A DNA stretch of 64,000 nt, from contig CAKREB010000008.1 of assembly GCA_934317005.1 (NCBI GenBank), forward strand, positions 87,373 through 151,372, given 5' to 3'. The notes under the pieces are model-generated. The model saw only the letters and a program-made list of their open reading frames with translations, did no database searches and was not told where the DNA came from. This DNA comes from an uncultured Lachnospiraceae bacterium (lineage in GTDB: Bacteria > Bacillota > Clostridia > Lachnospirales > Lachnospiraceae). The position numbers and the translations under genes were made by a program. Of this stretch, positions 53,185 through 61,082 are shown piece after piece. How positions within the stretch are numbered: the first letter of the stretch is position 1; every line of letters starts with the position of its first letter.

Positions 53185-53683
53185 TTATTTCTTGATCTTT
53201 GCCTTTTTACTCAGTCCCTTTACCCGAAGAAGCTTCTTATATGCCTTGTACTTACTCTTTGGCACTGTTACAGTCACCTTTTTAATCGTCTGAAAACTTC
53301 ACCTTCGTCATTTGTGTACACTCGTCAAAAGCCATAGAACCTACTGTCGTAACCCCATATTCCGTCCCCTCGAAACTCACCTTCGCCGGAATCGTAATCT
53401 CCCAGCCTTCGCCAGCTTTGACATTCTCATCCGTATATTTGGTATCATTAATCTCATTTTTATCATACCCTGCCACAGTAGCGGTATTACTGCCATCCGT
53501 TGACAGCGTATATTTCACATGCTGGCTGTCATAATATTCACCATTATTCTCTGTAAGCTCATACACACTTGCCGTATTACTTTCATCCGACTGTGTACCC
53601 GCTTCTGCCGCTTTTGCCTGTACTGGTATCATCGTCAGTACCATGCAAAGACTTAGAAGCCCTGCAAGGAATCTTTTTCTCAC
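53185..53683 (-). pseudogene. Internally deleted LRR (BspA-type) surface protein
   Basis: The first 133 codons encode a signal peptide (about 1-25, ending AKA), an acidic stretch and the start of an LRR_5 repeat (WEITIPAKVSFEGTEYGVTTVG, then FDECTQMTKVKF), ending at a TAA in 53282. In another frame just past it, 53185-53290 encodes TIKKVTVTVPKSKYKAYKKL to LSKKAKIKK and stop, the usual C-terminal end of such surface proteins. The repeats that should lie between are missing and the junction is out of frame. A ribosome binding site, signal peptide and terminator are still in place, so a short secreted product may be made. Confidence 0.75.
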
Positions 53684-53826
53684 TGCTTTTTTCCCTCTTT
53701 TCTTTATACTCTACTTTTCCTTTCTATTTTGTCCTGTGCAAATTATTATAAATTGATAGAAACGTAAAACCCAGCTATTGCTATCAAGTAATAACTCCAG
53801 CAAATCGCCCAAAAGTTCTGATACAT

Positions 53827-53870
53827 GTGCGCTCTGTAGCTACATGGTACAACTTTACGAAAGAGCGCAC
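53827..53870. repeat. 9-bp inverted repeat downstream of the MATE gene
   Basis: GTGCGCTCT and AGAGCGCAC flank a 26-base loop 24 bp after the MATE stop. It has no T run; a weak or factor-dependent terminator is possible. The rest of 53684-53893 shows nothing else. Confidence 0.4.
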
Positions 53871-53893
53871 AAAGATTCCCACCTTTGGATCCC

Positions 53894-55210
53894 CTAATCT
53901 TTATAACAGATTGCTCCCACTGCATCTGCTAACAGCCACCCAATCGGTATCGACCACCATATGGCATATACCCCAAACGGTGTATGTAGTGCCAGAAGAT
54001 AGGACAGCAGCACTCTTGTTCCCAAGGAGATGATTGTAAGTATCAGCGACATTTCTGCCCGCTGGATGCCTCTGTAATAGCCATAGAAAAGGAATAAGAT
54101 GCCAATCCCAACATAAAAACTTCCTTCTATCCTCAGATATCTCACACCTGCTAAAATAATGCCGGTTTCCTTTCCATTGACAAATATGTTCATAAACTGC
54201 TTTGCAAATATCCATACGATGATAGAAACAGCTATGCAAAAAACAGTTGAAACCATGCCTGCGATCTTTGTTCCTCTCTGAATCCGTTCTTTCTTTTTTG
54301 CGCCAAAGTTTTGCGAAACAAATAGAGAATATGCATTTCCAAACTCCTGCGCCGGCATATATGCCAGTGTGTCAATCTTAACGGCAACCGTAAACGCTGC
54401 CATGACTGTTGTTCCGAAACTGTTTACAAGTCCCTGTATCATCAAAATCCCAAAGTTCATCACCGATTGCTGTAACGCTGTGAATATATCATTTTTTATG
54501 ATATATCCAGCCCTTGACCATGCCATCTTTTCCTTCGCCTTTAACAGTCCGCTGCTTGTGCTGACCACGTATAGTGCAATCCCAAGTCCTGCAAAAGCCT
54601 GTGAGATGACCGTTGCCGTGGCAGTTCCCGAAACTCCCCATCGAAATACGATGACAAAGCATAAGTCTAACAGAATATTTATGACCGAAGAGATTGCAAG
54701 AAATATCAGTGGCACAACGGAGTTTCCAATCGATCGGAGCAGATAGGCAAAAAAATTATATAAAAACGTAAAGCCTATCCCGACAAAAATAATCTGCACA
54801 TAGCTTTTTGTCATTTTATAAATCTCATCAGGTATCGCAAGCATACGCAGAATAAGATCAACTCCCGAAAAGACTATGACATACATCACAAGTGTAACGA
54901 AACCGATAAACACAAAGGATATGCGGATATCCGCTCTAAGCTCGTCAAGCTCATCCGCACCGAAGGATTTGGAAAATAACGCTCCACTTCCCATACAAAG
55001 ACCGATGATAAGCGACGTCAGAAATGTCATCAGTGTATACGCAGCTCCTACCGCAGCCAAAGCCGAAGAGCTCACAAAACGCCCTACGATAACAGTATCT
55101 GCTATGTTGTATATCTGTTGCAGAAAGTTTCCGATCATCATAGGAAGCGCAAATACGATCAGATTTTTAAAAATAGACCCCTCTGTTAGTTTTACGTCCC
55201 AAAGCTTCAT
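53894..55210 (-). CDS. MATE-family multidrug efflux transporter
   Basis: Twelve-helix antiporter of 438 residues in the DinF/NorM superfamily. MATE landmarks are FALPMMIGNFLQQIYNIADTVIVGRFVS at the start and the repeated half beginning near 235 (QSVMNFGILMIQGLVNSFG) with AAFTVAVKIDTLAYMPAQEFG. It exports cationic drugs or metabolites with proton or sodium exchange. GGAGG lies ten bases before the start. It stands alone between decayed genes. Confidence 0.93.
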   Translation of the reverse strand: MKLWDVKLTEGSIFKNLIVFALPMMIGNFLQQIYNIADTVIVGRFVSSSALAAVGAAYTLMTFLTSLIIGLCMGSGALFSKSFGADELDELRADIRISFVFIGFVTLVMYVIVFSGVDLILRMLAIPDEIYKMTKSYVQIIFVGIGFTFLYNFFAYLLRSIGNSVVPLIFLAISSVINILLDLCFVIVFRWGVSGTATATVISQAFAGLGIALYVVSTSSGLLKAKEKMAWSRAGYIIKNDIFTALQQSVMNFGILMIQGLVNSFGTTVMAAFTVAVKIDTLAYMPAQEFGNAYSLFVSQNFGAKKKERIQRGTKIAGMVSTVFCIAVSIIVWIFAKQFMNIFVNGKETGIILAGVRYLRIEGSFYVGIGILFLFYGYYRGIQRAEMSLILTIISLGTRVLLSYLLALHTPFGVYAIWWSIPIGWLLADAVGAICYKD

Positions 55211-55276
55211 AATCCATTATCCTCCAATCAGCAACGCTCTGAAAGTAAATATGCACCAAAACAATATACGATTGCT

Positions 55277-55760
55277 CTACTCTTTCGTATCATAATATTC
55301 CCCTCTTTTCCTCCGTTCATTTTTCTCATAGTAAGCAGCTTTATCCTGATACATCCGCTTATCAATACGGCTCATAAAATCATCCATTGTTTCATCACTC
55401 AGATTAGAAACTCCGTATCCCATAGATGCCGATAATTGATATGGTTTGTCGTTTGTTTTGTTCTCATCCTCAAAGTTCTTTTTGGCACGCTCAATCAGGT
55501 TTTTAATAAGCTGCTCATCTGTCGTGTTTAACATTACAACAAACTCATCACCTGCATATCTTGTACCTGAACCGGAAAGAGCTTTAACGTGCCCACCTTT
55601 TTGCGGCATCCTGCGTACAAATACAGACTGTCCGCTATGTAAAAAACGGCATATCCCTATCGTGGCTTATTCTCTGCCTGTTGCTAAAATATAGCGTACC
55701 AATCAGCAATAAACTGATAATATTTGCTGTAAGTACAGAGAATGAAAGATTTGTATTCAT
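55277..55760 (-). pseudogene. GGDEF (diguanylate cyclase) gene with internal deletion
   Basis: From the ATG at 55760 (AGGAGG upstream) a 41-codon frame gives MNTNLSFSVLTANIISLLLIG, a membrane helix, and stops. In another frame, 55277-55609 encodes the last part of a GGDEF domain: RYAGDEFVVML (AGDEF in place of GGDEF) and SASMGYGV, with MSRIDKRMYQDKAAYY at the end. The central sensor region and the first half of the GGDEF domain are missing. The fragment alone is unlikely to make cyclic di-GMP. Confidence 0.75.
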
Positions 55761-55820
55761 GCTAAGTCCTCCTGATCAATTCTTTTAACCGCTGTGTTGC
55801 CCACTGTCTGTGTTTTTAAT

Positions 55821-56189
55821 TTATAACATTTCTTTTTCTTTATAGCATTCAAAAATGTAATTTGGATTTTCATAATAAAAGCTGCTATTGTAGTCATCGA
55901 TTTTTGAACTGATAAAAGAATTGTATACTTCTATCAGTGCATCAATCATTTCGATTTTTTCATCCTTAGCAACCATTTTTATTAAACGCCTGTATACCTT
56001 TCCTATATCCCAATGAGAAGGCACAGCATAACCACATTCCGCTATATTGTCGAAATCACCGGAAACAATATCAGCATCTTCGATAAAAGAATCACTTACC
56101 GTGTCAATGTTATCACAATGATATACATCTGCAAGGTCATAAATCTTACTGATTCTATCTTTTTGAGGTTCTCTTCCCTGACCAACCAT
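55821..56189 (-). CDS. Hypothetical protein near the DUF3990 module
   Basis: Acidic protein of 122 residues that I cannot assign. It opens MVGQGREPQKDRISKIYDLADVY and has an internal helical part (VYRRLIKMVAKDEKIEMIDALIEVYNSF). A strong GGAGGGAGGT precedes the ATG. The opening VGQG is echoed by a small frame at 56813-56878, which suggests a duplicated or split gene. The neighbours are a GNAT gene and the DUF3990/DUF3791 set. Confidence 0.65.
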   Translation of the reverse strand: MVGQGREPQKDRISKIYDLADVYHCDNIDTVSDSFIEDADIVSGDFDNIAECGYAVPSHWDIGKVYRRLIKMVAKDEKIEMIDALIEVYNSFISSKIDDYNSSFYYENPNYIFECYKEKEML

Positions 56190-56301
56190 TAATGTACCTC
56201 CCTCCAGATATTTTATTTACTTTTTTCTGAATGCACTCGGCATTATCCATACAAATTTATTGCAGCTTTCATCTATGCAATAAAAATATCTCGATTTATA
56301 T

Positions 56302-56730
56302 TTACACCAATTCCATCACAACATGCACAACCTGCTCTTCTAGAAATGCATCGGAAGTTACTTTAAAACCAAACTTTTCATAAAATCCCACAGCATGCTT
56401 TTGGGCATCCATTGTTATTTTTTTATATTTCATCTTTGCTTCGATTGCTTTTAAGCTTTGAAGCATTAACTCTTTGCCAATTCCGTCGCCATGCTTTAAT
56501 GTCAACACCCTGCCAATTTTGACAACATCCTTTTCCTGATAAAAGGCTCTCAGATAAGCAGTTACTTTTCCCTCGTCCATAAAAAAGCAGTGCAGACTAC
56601 GGTAGTCAATATCATCCATATCCTGATACATAATATTTTGTTCCATAACAAATATTTCTGCTCTTGCTTTTAATATTTCATATAATTCCGTGGTGTCTAA
56701 CTCTTCGAAGCTTTTAGCAAATAACTCCAC
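56302..56730 (-). CDS. GNAT acetyltransferase, ElaA-like
   Basis: N-acetyltransferase of 142 residues with a GTG start preceded by AAAGGA. The ElaA-type opening (LYEILKARAEIFVMEQNIMYQDMDDID) and coenzyme-A loop (GRVLTLKHGDGIGKELM) are clear. The substrate is unknown. Confidence 0.85.
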   Translation of the reverse strand: MELFAKSFEELDTTELYEILKARAEIFVMEQNIMYQDMDDIDYRSLHCFFMDEGKVTAYLRAFYQEKDVVKIGRVLTLKHGDGIGKELMLQSLKAIEAKMKYKKITMDAQKHAVGFYEKFGFKVTSDAFLEEQVVHVVMELV

Positions 56731-56812
56731 TTCTTATCAATCCTTTCTGCTTTCATTACAGTCTTTCTGCCAATACAACATTTGCCGGTTTATTACTATC
56801 AGGCATACTTCC

Positions 56813-56878
56813 CTATCCCTGACCAACTGTCAGCATATCCATAGCATCAATACTGCTGATTGCATTTACTAAACTCAT
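56813..56878 (-). pseudogene. Short frame echoing the 55821-56189 gene
   Basis: A 21-codon frame (opening MSLVNAISSIDAMDM and ending VGQG) with GGAGGGG about twelve bases before its ATG. The DNA around GTTGGTCAGGGA is shared with the start of the hypothetical gene at 56189. It is probably a broken copy of that gene's 5' end; a true small peptide cannot be ruled out. The remainder of 56731-56967 holds no other gene. Confidence 0.4.
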
Positions 56879-56967
56879 ATAGTCTTCTTCCCCTCCTTGC
56901 ACAGCATATATATTTATTTCGGCACAAGCACTTTTTTATTAGTTCACACAAATACAACTAACAAGAT

Positions 56968-57186
56968 CTACCATGCTGTTCTTCCGGTTTTAATAAGACT
57001 GTCGATGTCCATATAAGCATTTTCTATTGCTTCAACATGATAGATTTCGTACATATTAAAAACAAAATCCGTCAGTTCTTTTTCATCTAATATTTTCAAA
57101 ACATCTGATGCCGACATATTTTTCTCTCTAGCATAACTTTCTAATAAAAAAGTAAAAAAACGAAACTCCTTACTCAATCTCATCAC
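56968..57186 (-). CDS. DUF3791-type small protein
   Basis: Protein of 72 residues, predicted all helix: FRFFTFLLESYAREKNMSASDVLKILDEKEL, then FVFNMYEIYHVEAIENAYMDIDSLI, the pattern of DUF3791 proteins that accompany DUF3990. It overlaps the preceding gene by 17 bp, so it is made with it. A role as antitoxin or adaptor is inferred from the constant pairing, not from sequence. Confidence 0.7.
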   Translation of the reverse strand: MMRLSKEFRFFTFLLESYAREKNMSASDVLKILDEKELTDFVFNMYEIYHVEAIENAYMDIDSLIKTGRTAW

Positions 57187-57427
57187 CTCTCAGATATAAT
57201 GAATTTCCAGGATCTCCTGTTGCTTCTTCATTTTCCCACATATCAAATACAGCAAGTGGACTAAAGTACCATAACTTCATTTCATCATTTTCAAGCATCG
57301 CATGTGTTTTTGATGCAAGAAAAATTCTAAGACCATCCATCACAGATATTCCACGATTTTTTGATATTAACTCTGCAAGCTCGCTATCATAATCTTGAAG
57401 AATAGATGGTTCTGTTCTTTTTATCAT
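57170..57427 (-). CDS. Small protein of the DUF3990 module
   Basis: Protein of 85 residues with a helical middle (GISVMDGLRIFLASKTHAML) and an aromatic tail (LWYFSPLAVFDMWENE). I do not recognise a named family, but similar small proteins ending in a S-P-x-x-V/I-x-x-M/L-x-x-E stretch lie next to DUF3990 genes. It overlaps DUF3990 by four bases upstream and the DUF3791 gene by 17 bases downstream, so the three are translationally coupled. Confidence 0.65.
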   Translation of the reverse strand: MIKRTEPSILQDYDSELAELISKNRGISVMDGLRIFLASKTHAMLENDEMKLWYFSPLAVFDMWENEEATGDPGNSLYLRGDEIE

Positions 57428-57903
57428 ATATTTTCACCACCTAAAAATTTTAAAATCGAAACTCCTTTTTCTGTTAAAAAAGCATATTGATCTGAAAGTT
57501 TTTGAGGTTTTAATAAAATCAACGCTGTTCTTTCATCAATCGCACCTGACATATAACTGTTTATCACAGGCATGGTGTTATCATTTGCCACAGGTCCTAT
57601 TACAAGATCATATTTTTCGCCAACATATTTTCCTTTTCGATTATTTGTAACAAATTTCAACCATTCTCTATCTGCTTCTCTAAATCTATATACTGATATT
57701 CCTTTTATTTTTTCTTCGTCAAAGTCGTATATAGAAACTATTGGTTTTCCACTTTTACGCCTGACAGCCTGTGTTTTTGCCCATCTAACAGCCTGATTTC
57801 TATTTGAAGTTGTATAAAAACCTGCACCAAAATCCAACATCCTATTAGTAACAAGTATTTTAGGCGTACTCACCTGAACATTGCTGCCATGATATAAAAG
57901 CAT
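57424..57903 (-). CDS. DUF3990 protein, predicted ADP-ribosyltransferase-like toxin
   Basis: Protein of 159 residues opening MLLYHGSNVQVSTPKI, with DFGAGFYTTSNRNQAVRWA and YDLVIGPVANDNTMPVINSY. The HGS and GFYTTxxxxQA motifs recall ADP-ribosyltransferase folds, and DUF3990 is viewed as a toxin-like member of that group. The start at 57903 has GAGAGG; the frame is open ten codons more. First gene of the three-gene module; the opposite order from classical antitoxin-first operons. Confidence 0.8.
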   Translation of the reverse strand: MLLYHGSNVQVSTPKILVTNRMLDFGAGFYTTSNRNQAVRWAKTQAVRRKSGKPIVSIYDFDEEKIKGISVYRFREADREWLKFVTNNRKGKYVGEKYDLVIGPVANDNTMPVINSYMSGAIDERTALILLKPQKLSDQYAFLTEKGVSILKFLGGENI

Positions 57904-57953
57904 TCGTTTTCCTCTCTTTCTCAGCAAATTCATTCTTCCTCTGCTATTAAAAT

Positions 57954-58721
57954 CTATCGTTTCTTATACAGAATCAATTCCGGATTTTGACCATCCTTTT
58001 CATAGGTACTAATCAGAATAAAATCCATACTCGCAAGAATTCCAAAGCACCGCTCTCCACCAAACTCGGATGCAAGCTGATTTCCAAGATATGTTTTGTT
58101 ATCATTAAGAAATTGCACTTTTTGACCATTTGGAAGTGTATACTCTAAATTCACTTGTTTGCCTACCAGTGCAATTAGTTTTTCCACCTTCGGCAAGCCT
58201 TCTATATTCATTGCATTAATTTCATGGAGTAACTGTGCCTTGAACTCTTCAAATTGTCCGTCATCACTCAACTTGTCATACCTCTTCCAATAATCTAATT
58301 GTGGAAGCATGTCTGTCAGATAGGCTCGCGCCTGCTTTTCTGTAAAATTTTCATTGACCATATTTCGGACACAGACCTCAATTAAATCATCCATTTTGCT
58401 GTATGTATATGTTCCATCTGCATAACACCATTTGCAATAATCCTCGTTTAATGCTCCATCTTTATCGTGCCCGATCAGCTCATCATCCTCCAAAGGCATT
58501 CCGCAGCACTGGCATATAAGCTTTCGTGGCTGTCCCAAAAGCGTATTGATTGAAACATTAAATTCCTTCGATAACAGTTTTAAGGTTTCAGTATTGGGAA
58601 CAGTTTCCCCATTTTCCCACCGGGATACTGCCTGTCTTGTAACCATAACTTTTTCTGCCAGTTCATCCTGTGACATTTTCTTTTTTTTGCGTAAATCATA
58701 AATAATGTTCTTTGTTTCCAT
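57954..58721 (-). CDS. XRE-family regulator with zinc ribbon and C-terminal domain
   Basis: Protein of 255 residues. A Cro/C1-type helix-turn-helix at about 3-62 (YDLRKKKKMSQDELAEKVMVTRQAVSRWENGE) is followed by a zinc ribbon (CQCCGMPL with CKWCYADG, about 70-95; PF12674-like) and a helical region. The last 85 residues form an unassigned domain. Such fusions are common single-gene regulators in Clostridia; the target is unknown. GGGAGG before the ATG at 58721 settles the start, 27 codons inside the open frame. Confidence 0.85.
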   Translation of the reverse strand: METKNIIYDLRKKKKMSQDELAEKVMVTRQAVSRWENGETVPNTETLKLLSKEFNVSINTLLGQPRKLICQCCGMPLEDDELIGHDKDGALNEDYCKWCYADGTYTYSKMDDLIEVCVRNMVNENFTEKQARAYLTDMLPQLDYWKRYDKLSDDGQFEEFKAQLLHEINAMNIEGLPKVEKLIALVGKQVNLEYTLPNGQKVQFLNDNKTYLGNQLASEFGGERCFGILASMDFILISTYEKDGQNPELILYKKR

Positions 58722-58914
58722 CGTCTTTACCTCCCTTTCCCATATCATACAATAAAATGCATCAGGAAAAAAGCAACTGTCTGTTTCATTTGGCACATCC
58801 AATCTCAGTTCAAAAGGAATACCATGTTCGCGGATAGCTGTTCTCAGAAATTGTTAGAAAAGGCATACAAACGCTGTGTTTCAATAATCATAGTCTTTCT
58901 GCTTCAAGTTTCGA

Positions 58915-59139
58915 TTACTCATCGTTTAGCTGATTCAATATTTTGATCGTATCGTACCTTTCACCACATAGAGTACAGATCCAATCACAATTGTTTTTCT
59001 TTGCTTTTTTATGAAGAAAATCTAATTTTCCACCACACAACGGACAAGGTTGAGGTCTTTCACTCCAAAGACTTTTTAGGAAACGAACAGCCTCATCCCC
59101 AGTGCTCATATCAAGCCAGTTTAATATATTTTTTTCCAT
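58915..59139 (-). CDS. Small zinc-ribbon protein
   Basis: Protein of 74 residues with CPLCGG and CTLCGE (about 32-60), enough for one zinc, and short helices on both sides (ILNWLDMSTGDEAVRFLKSL). It has no recognised family. The start at 59139 is preceded by GAGGA; ten more codons are open. Confidence 0.6.
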   Translation of the reverse strand: MEKNILNWLDMSTGDEAVRFLKSLWSERPQPCPLCGGKLDFLHKKAKKNNCDWICTLCGERYDTIKILNQLNDE

Positions 59140-59189
59140 CGAATATACATCCTCTTCCCCTTCGAACAAGAATTATCTCTCGCTTGCTC

Positions 59190-59669
59190 TTACACATCAC
59201 GAGTTACATAATGTTTCACTTCTTTAGATGGATTGACAAGTTCTGTTTTTAAAAATTCAGGATAATATTTTTTATTGTGGTCTGCTCTAATCCATACCAA
59301 ATGCTCCTTATTTCCATCCTCTGTAAAACTGTTACATACAGGCTCAAAATCAGATGGCACTTTCATATAAAAAAAGAAAGAAATTTCATGAACAATATTC
59401 CCTTTTTTAATCAATGAATCTCCCAGAAAAAAATTTTCATGAATAAAACCAAGCCTATCTATTTCCATTTTTACACCTGTTTCTTCAAAAACTTCCCGCT
59501 GCACAGCTTCTTTTGCAGTTTCACCAAATTTTATTCTTCCACCCACAGAATACAGATAATCAAAATGGTCATTCTCTACCATAAGAAATTTATCATCCTT
59601 CATGATAATTGCACCTACTCGGATATTAAGAACACCCTCATCCATTTTTACACATAAATCATGCTTCAT
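59190..59669 (-). CDS. NUDIX hydrolase
   Basis: Hydrolase of 159 residues that cleaves nucleoside diphosphates linked to another group. The Nudix box is GRIKFGETAKEAVQREVFEE (with TG after it), carrying the REVFEE metal ligands. The substrate is unknown. GGAGAGG precedes the start. It is 20 bp before the small zinc-ribbon gene in the same direction. Confidence 0.92.
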   Translation of the reverse strand: MKHDLCVKMDEGVLNIRVGAIIMKDDKFLMVENDHFDYLYSVGGRIKFGETAKEAVQREVFEETGVKMEIDRLGFIHENFFLGDSLIKKGNIVHEISFFFYMKVPSDFEPVCNSFTEDGNKEHLVWIRADHNKKYYPEFLKTELVNPSKEVKHYVTRDV

Positions 59670-59779
59670 TTATTTCATACCTCTCCATTCTTTAAAATAA
59701 TCCATTTTGCTTTTCTTCTATTTCCATGTTGTTTAATCTTCTCATCTGCTATCATACGCAAGCCCTTCTTTACTTTATT

Positions 59780-59893
59780 TTAGCCAAAACATCTTGGAAA
59801 ATCGCATGATTTTTCTTCATATAATTCCTCAGCAGCAGCCTTTAAATTACTATCCATGTGAATACCGATATTACTTGTATTTGATTTACCCAT
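59780..59893 (-). pseudogene. Truncated RelB/DinJ-type antitoxin
   Basis: From the ATG at 59893 (AAGGGG upstream) 37 codons encode GKSNTSNIGIHMDSNLKAAAEELYEE, the N-terminal ribbon-helix-helix of RelB/DinJ, and then run into a short unrelated tail and stop. The toxin-binding half and any partner toxin gene are gone. It lies divergently, about 130 bp from an intact toxin-antitoxin operon. Confidence 0.65.
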
Positions 59894-60017
59894 ACTATCA
59901 CGCCCCTTTTTGTTTATATTATATTCTGTTTGCACAAAAACATCAATGCATTGCACGAACTTCATAGCTTTTCCTAAAATGAAATTTTAGGTCCTGCTAA
60001 CACTAATGGTATATCCA

Positions 60018-60057
60018 TTGACTTGATAACAAAATTTATGTATAATTTTGTTATCAA
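60018..60057 (+). promoter_or_regulatory. Toxin-antitoxin promoter with perfect 14-bp inverted-repeat operator
   Basis: TTGACT (60018-60023) and TATAAT (60041-60046) are 17 bp apart. TTGATAACAAAATT (60023-60036) and AATTTTGTTATCAA (60044-60057) form a perfect inverted repeat around a 7-base centre, covering the spacer and -10: the classic site for autoregulation by antitoxin or toxin-antitoxin complex. Confidence 0.85.
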
Positions 60058-60073
60058 ACAAGGAGGTGTTTTT

Positions 60074-60337
60074 ATGCCAGCAATCAAATCAAGTGCTGAT
60101 TTAAGGAATAATTACAACGAAATTTCTACATTTTGTCATAGTTATCCTGAACCAGTTTTCATTACGAAGAATGGGAAAGGCGATCTTGCTGTTATGAGCA
60201 TTGAAGCCTATGAAGAACTGACCAGCCGCTTTGAACTTTACAGCCAGATTAAGGAAGGAATGGACAATATTGCCACAGGCAATACCAGACCATTTTCCGA
60301 AGCTATGGCTGATATCAGGAGCCGCCGCAGTCGATGA
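60074..60337 (+). CDS. Phd/YefM-type antitoxin
   Basis: Antitoxin of 87 residues. The N-terminal half (MPAIKSSADLRNNYNEI, then EPVFITKNGKGDLAVMSIEAYEEL) is the Phd/YefM DNA-binding fold; the C-terminal acidic then Arg-rich tail would wrap the toxin. AGGAGG precedes the ATG at 60074; the open frame begins 17 codons earlier inside the operator. Its stop overlaps the toxin start (ATGA). Confidence 0.92.
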   Translation: MPAIKSSADLRNNYNEISTFCHSYPEPVFITKNGKGDLAVMSIEAYEELTSRFELYSQIKEGMDNIATGNTRPFSEAMADIRSRRSR

Positions 60338-60666
60338 GCTATCAGGTTCATATCACTTCCACCGCAGAACACGATATTATGCGTGCTGCGGATTACATCG
60401 AATTTACCCTCAAAAATCCTGATGCAACAGATAATCTGTTAGATGCTGCGACTGAGCAAATAAGCTCATTAGCCGACCTGCCACAGAAGTTTTGTCTGGT
60501 AGATGATCCGATACTTGCAAGCTGGGGCATTCGTTTTGTGATAATCAATAATCACCTTGCCTTTTATACGATTGATGAAGAAAAGCAGACTGTAATCATA
60601 GTCCGTTTTCTCTATCAGAAAAGTAGCTGGACTTCCATTCTTCGACAGGGATTTTCCCTCATTTAA
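60334..60666 (+). CDS. RelE/ParE-family toxin
   Basis: Toxin of 110 residues with the RelE/ParE fold: YQVHITSTAEHDIMRAADYIEF, ISSLADLPQKFCLVDDP, then GIRFVIINNHLAFYTIDEEKQTVIIVRFLYQKSSW. Both ribosome-dependent mRNA cleavage (RelE) and gyrase inhibition (ParE) occur in the family; the helical N-terminus fits ParE slightly better. Coupled to the antitoxin by a four-base overlap. Confidence 0.9.
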   Translation: MSYQVHITSTAEHDIMRAADYIEFTLKNPDATDNLLDAATEQISSLADLPQKFCLVDDPILASWGIRFVIINNHLAFYTIDEEKQTVIIVRFLYQKSSWTSILRQGFSLI

Positions 60667-60839
60667 GGAATCTGTTTTATGCAGGTTCCTTTTTAGTGCA
60701 TTACTTGTAAGTGTCTGTGCACCTTTCACGCTTCCAACAGTCATCGATATGGTAAATGTCATCTCACACAGATAAATACAAGACTTTCACCAAATCCAAG
60801 TTCTTTGATCACATCTGCCTGCGTACTGTCAATGGCAAG

Positions 60840-61025
60840 CTATGTTGTTCCTGCCGATATCAGTCCGACCAGATTGCCTATTGAAGTAAAAAGCGCTTTC
60901 ATAAGCGTGACATTGTTTGCCACAAACCACTCTGACAGTCCAAGCCTTATAAGCATCACTCCCATAAGTGTTCCGGATACTGCTGGAACCATTCTTTTCT
61001 TAAAATGAAGTAATCTTCTCTTCAT
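60840..61025 (-). pseudogene. Fragment of an unrecognised membrane protein
   Basis: From the ATG at 61025 (GGAGGG upstream) 61 codons give a basic start (MKRRLLHFKKRM), two hydrophobic stretches and a stop. Past the stop the frame continues as LAIDSTQADVIKELGFGES and further pieces lie in other frames down to about 60670, so this is likely a broken gene. I cannot name the family. It begins right beside the left end of the insertion sequence. Confidence 0.4.
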
Positions 61026-61082
61026 GCCTTTTCCCTCCAAATCCTTGTTTTCTGCATCATTGCAGACTGAATTGTTAGTTAC

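Noticed and set aside
60469..60762. 97-codon minus-strand frame overlapping the RelE/ParE toxin
   Set aside because: It is largely antisense to the toxin gene; only its first part lies outside and seems to be debris of the broken membrane gene.
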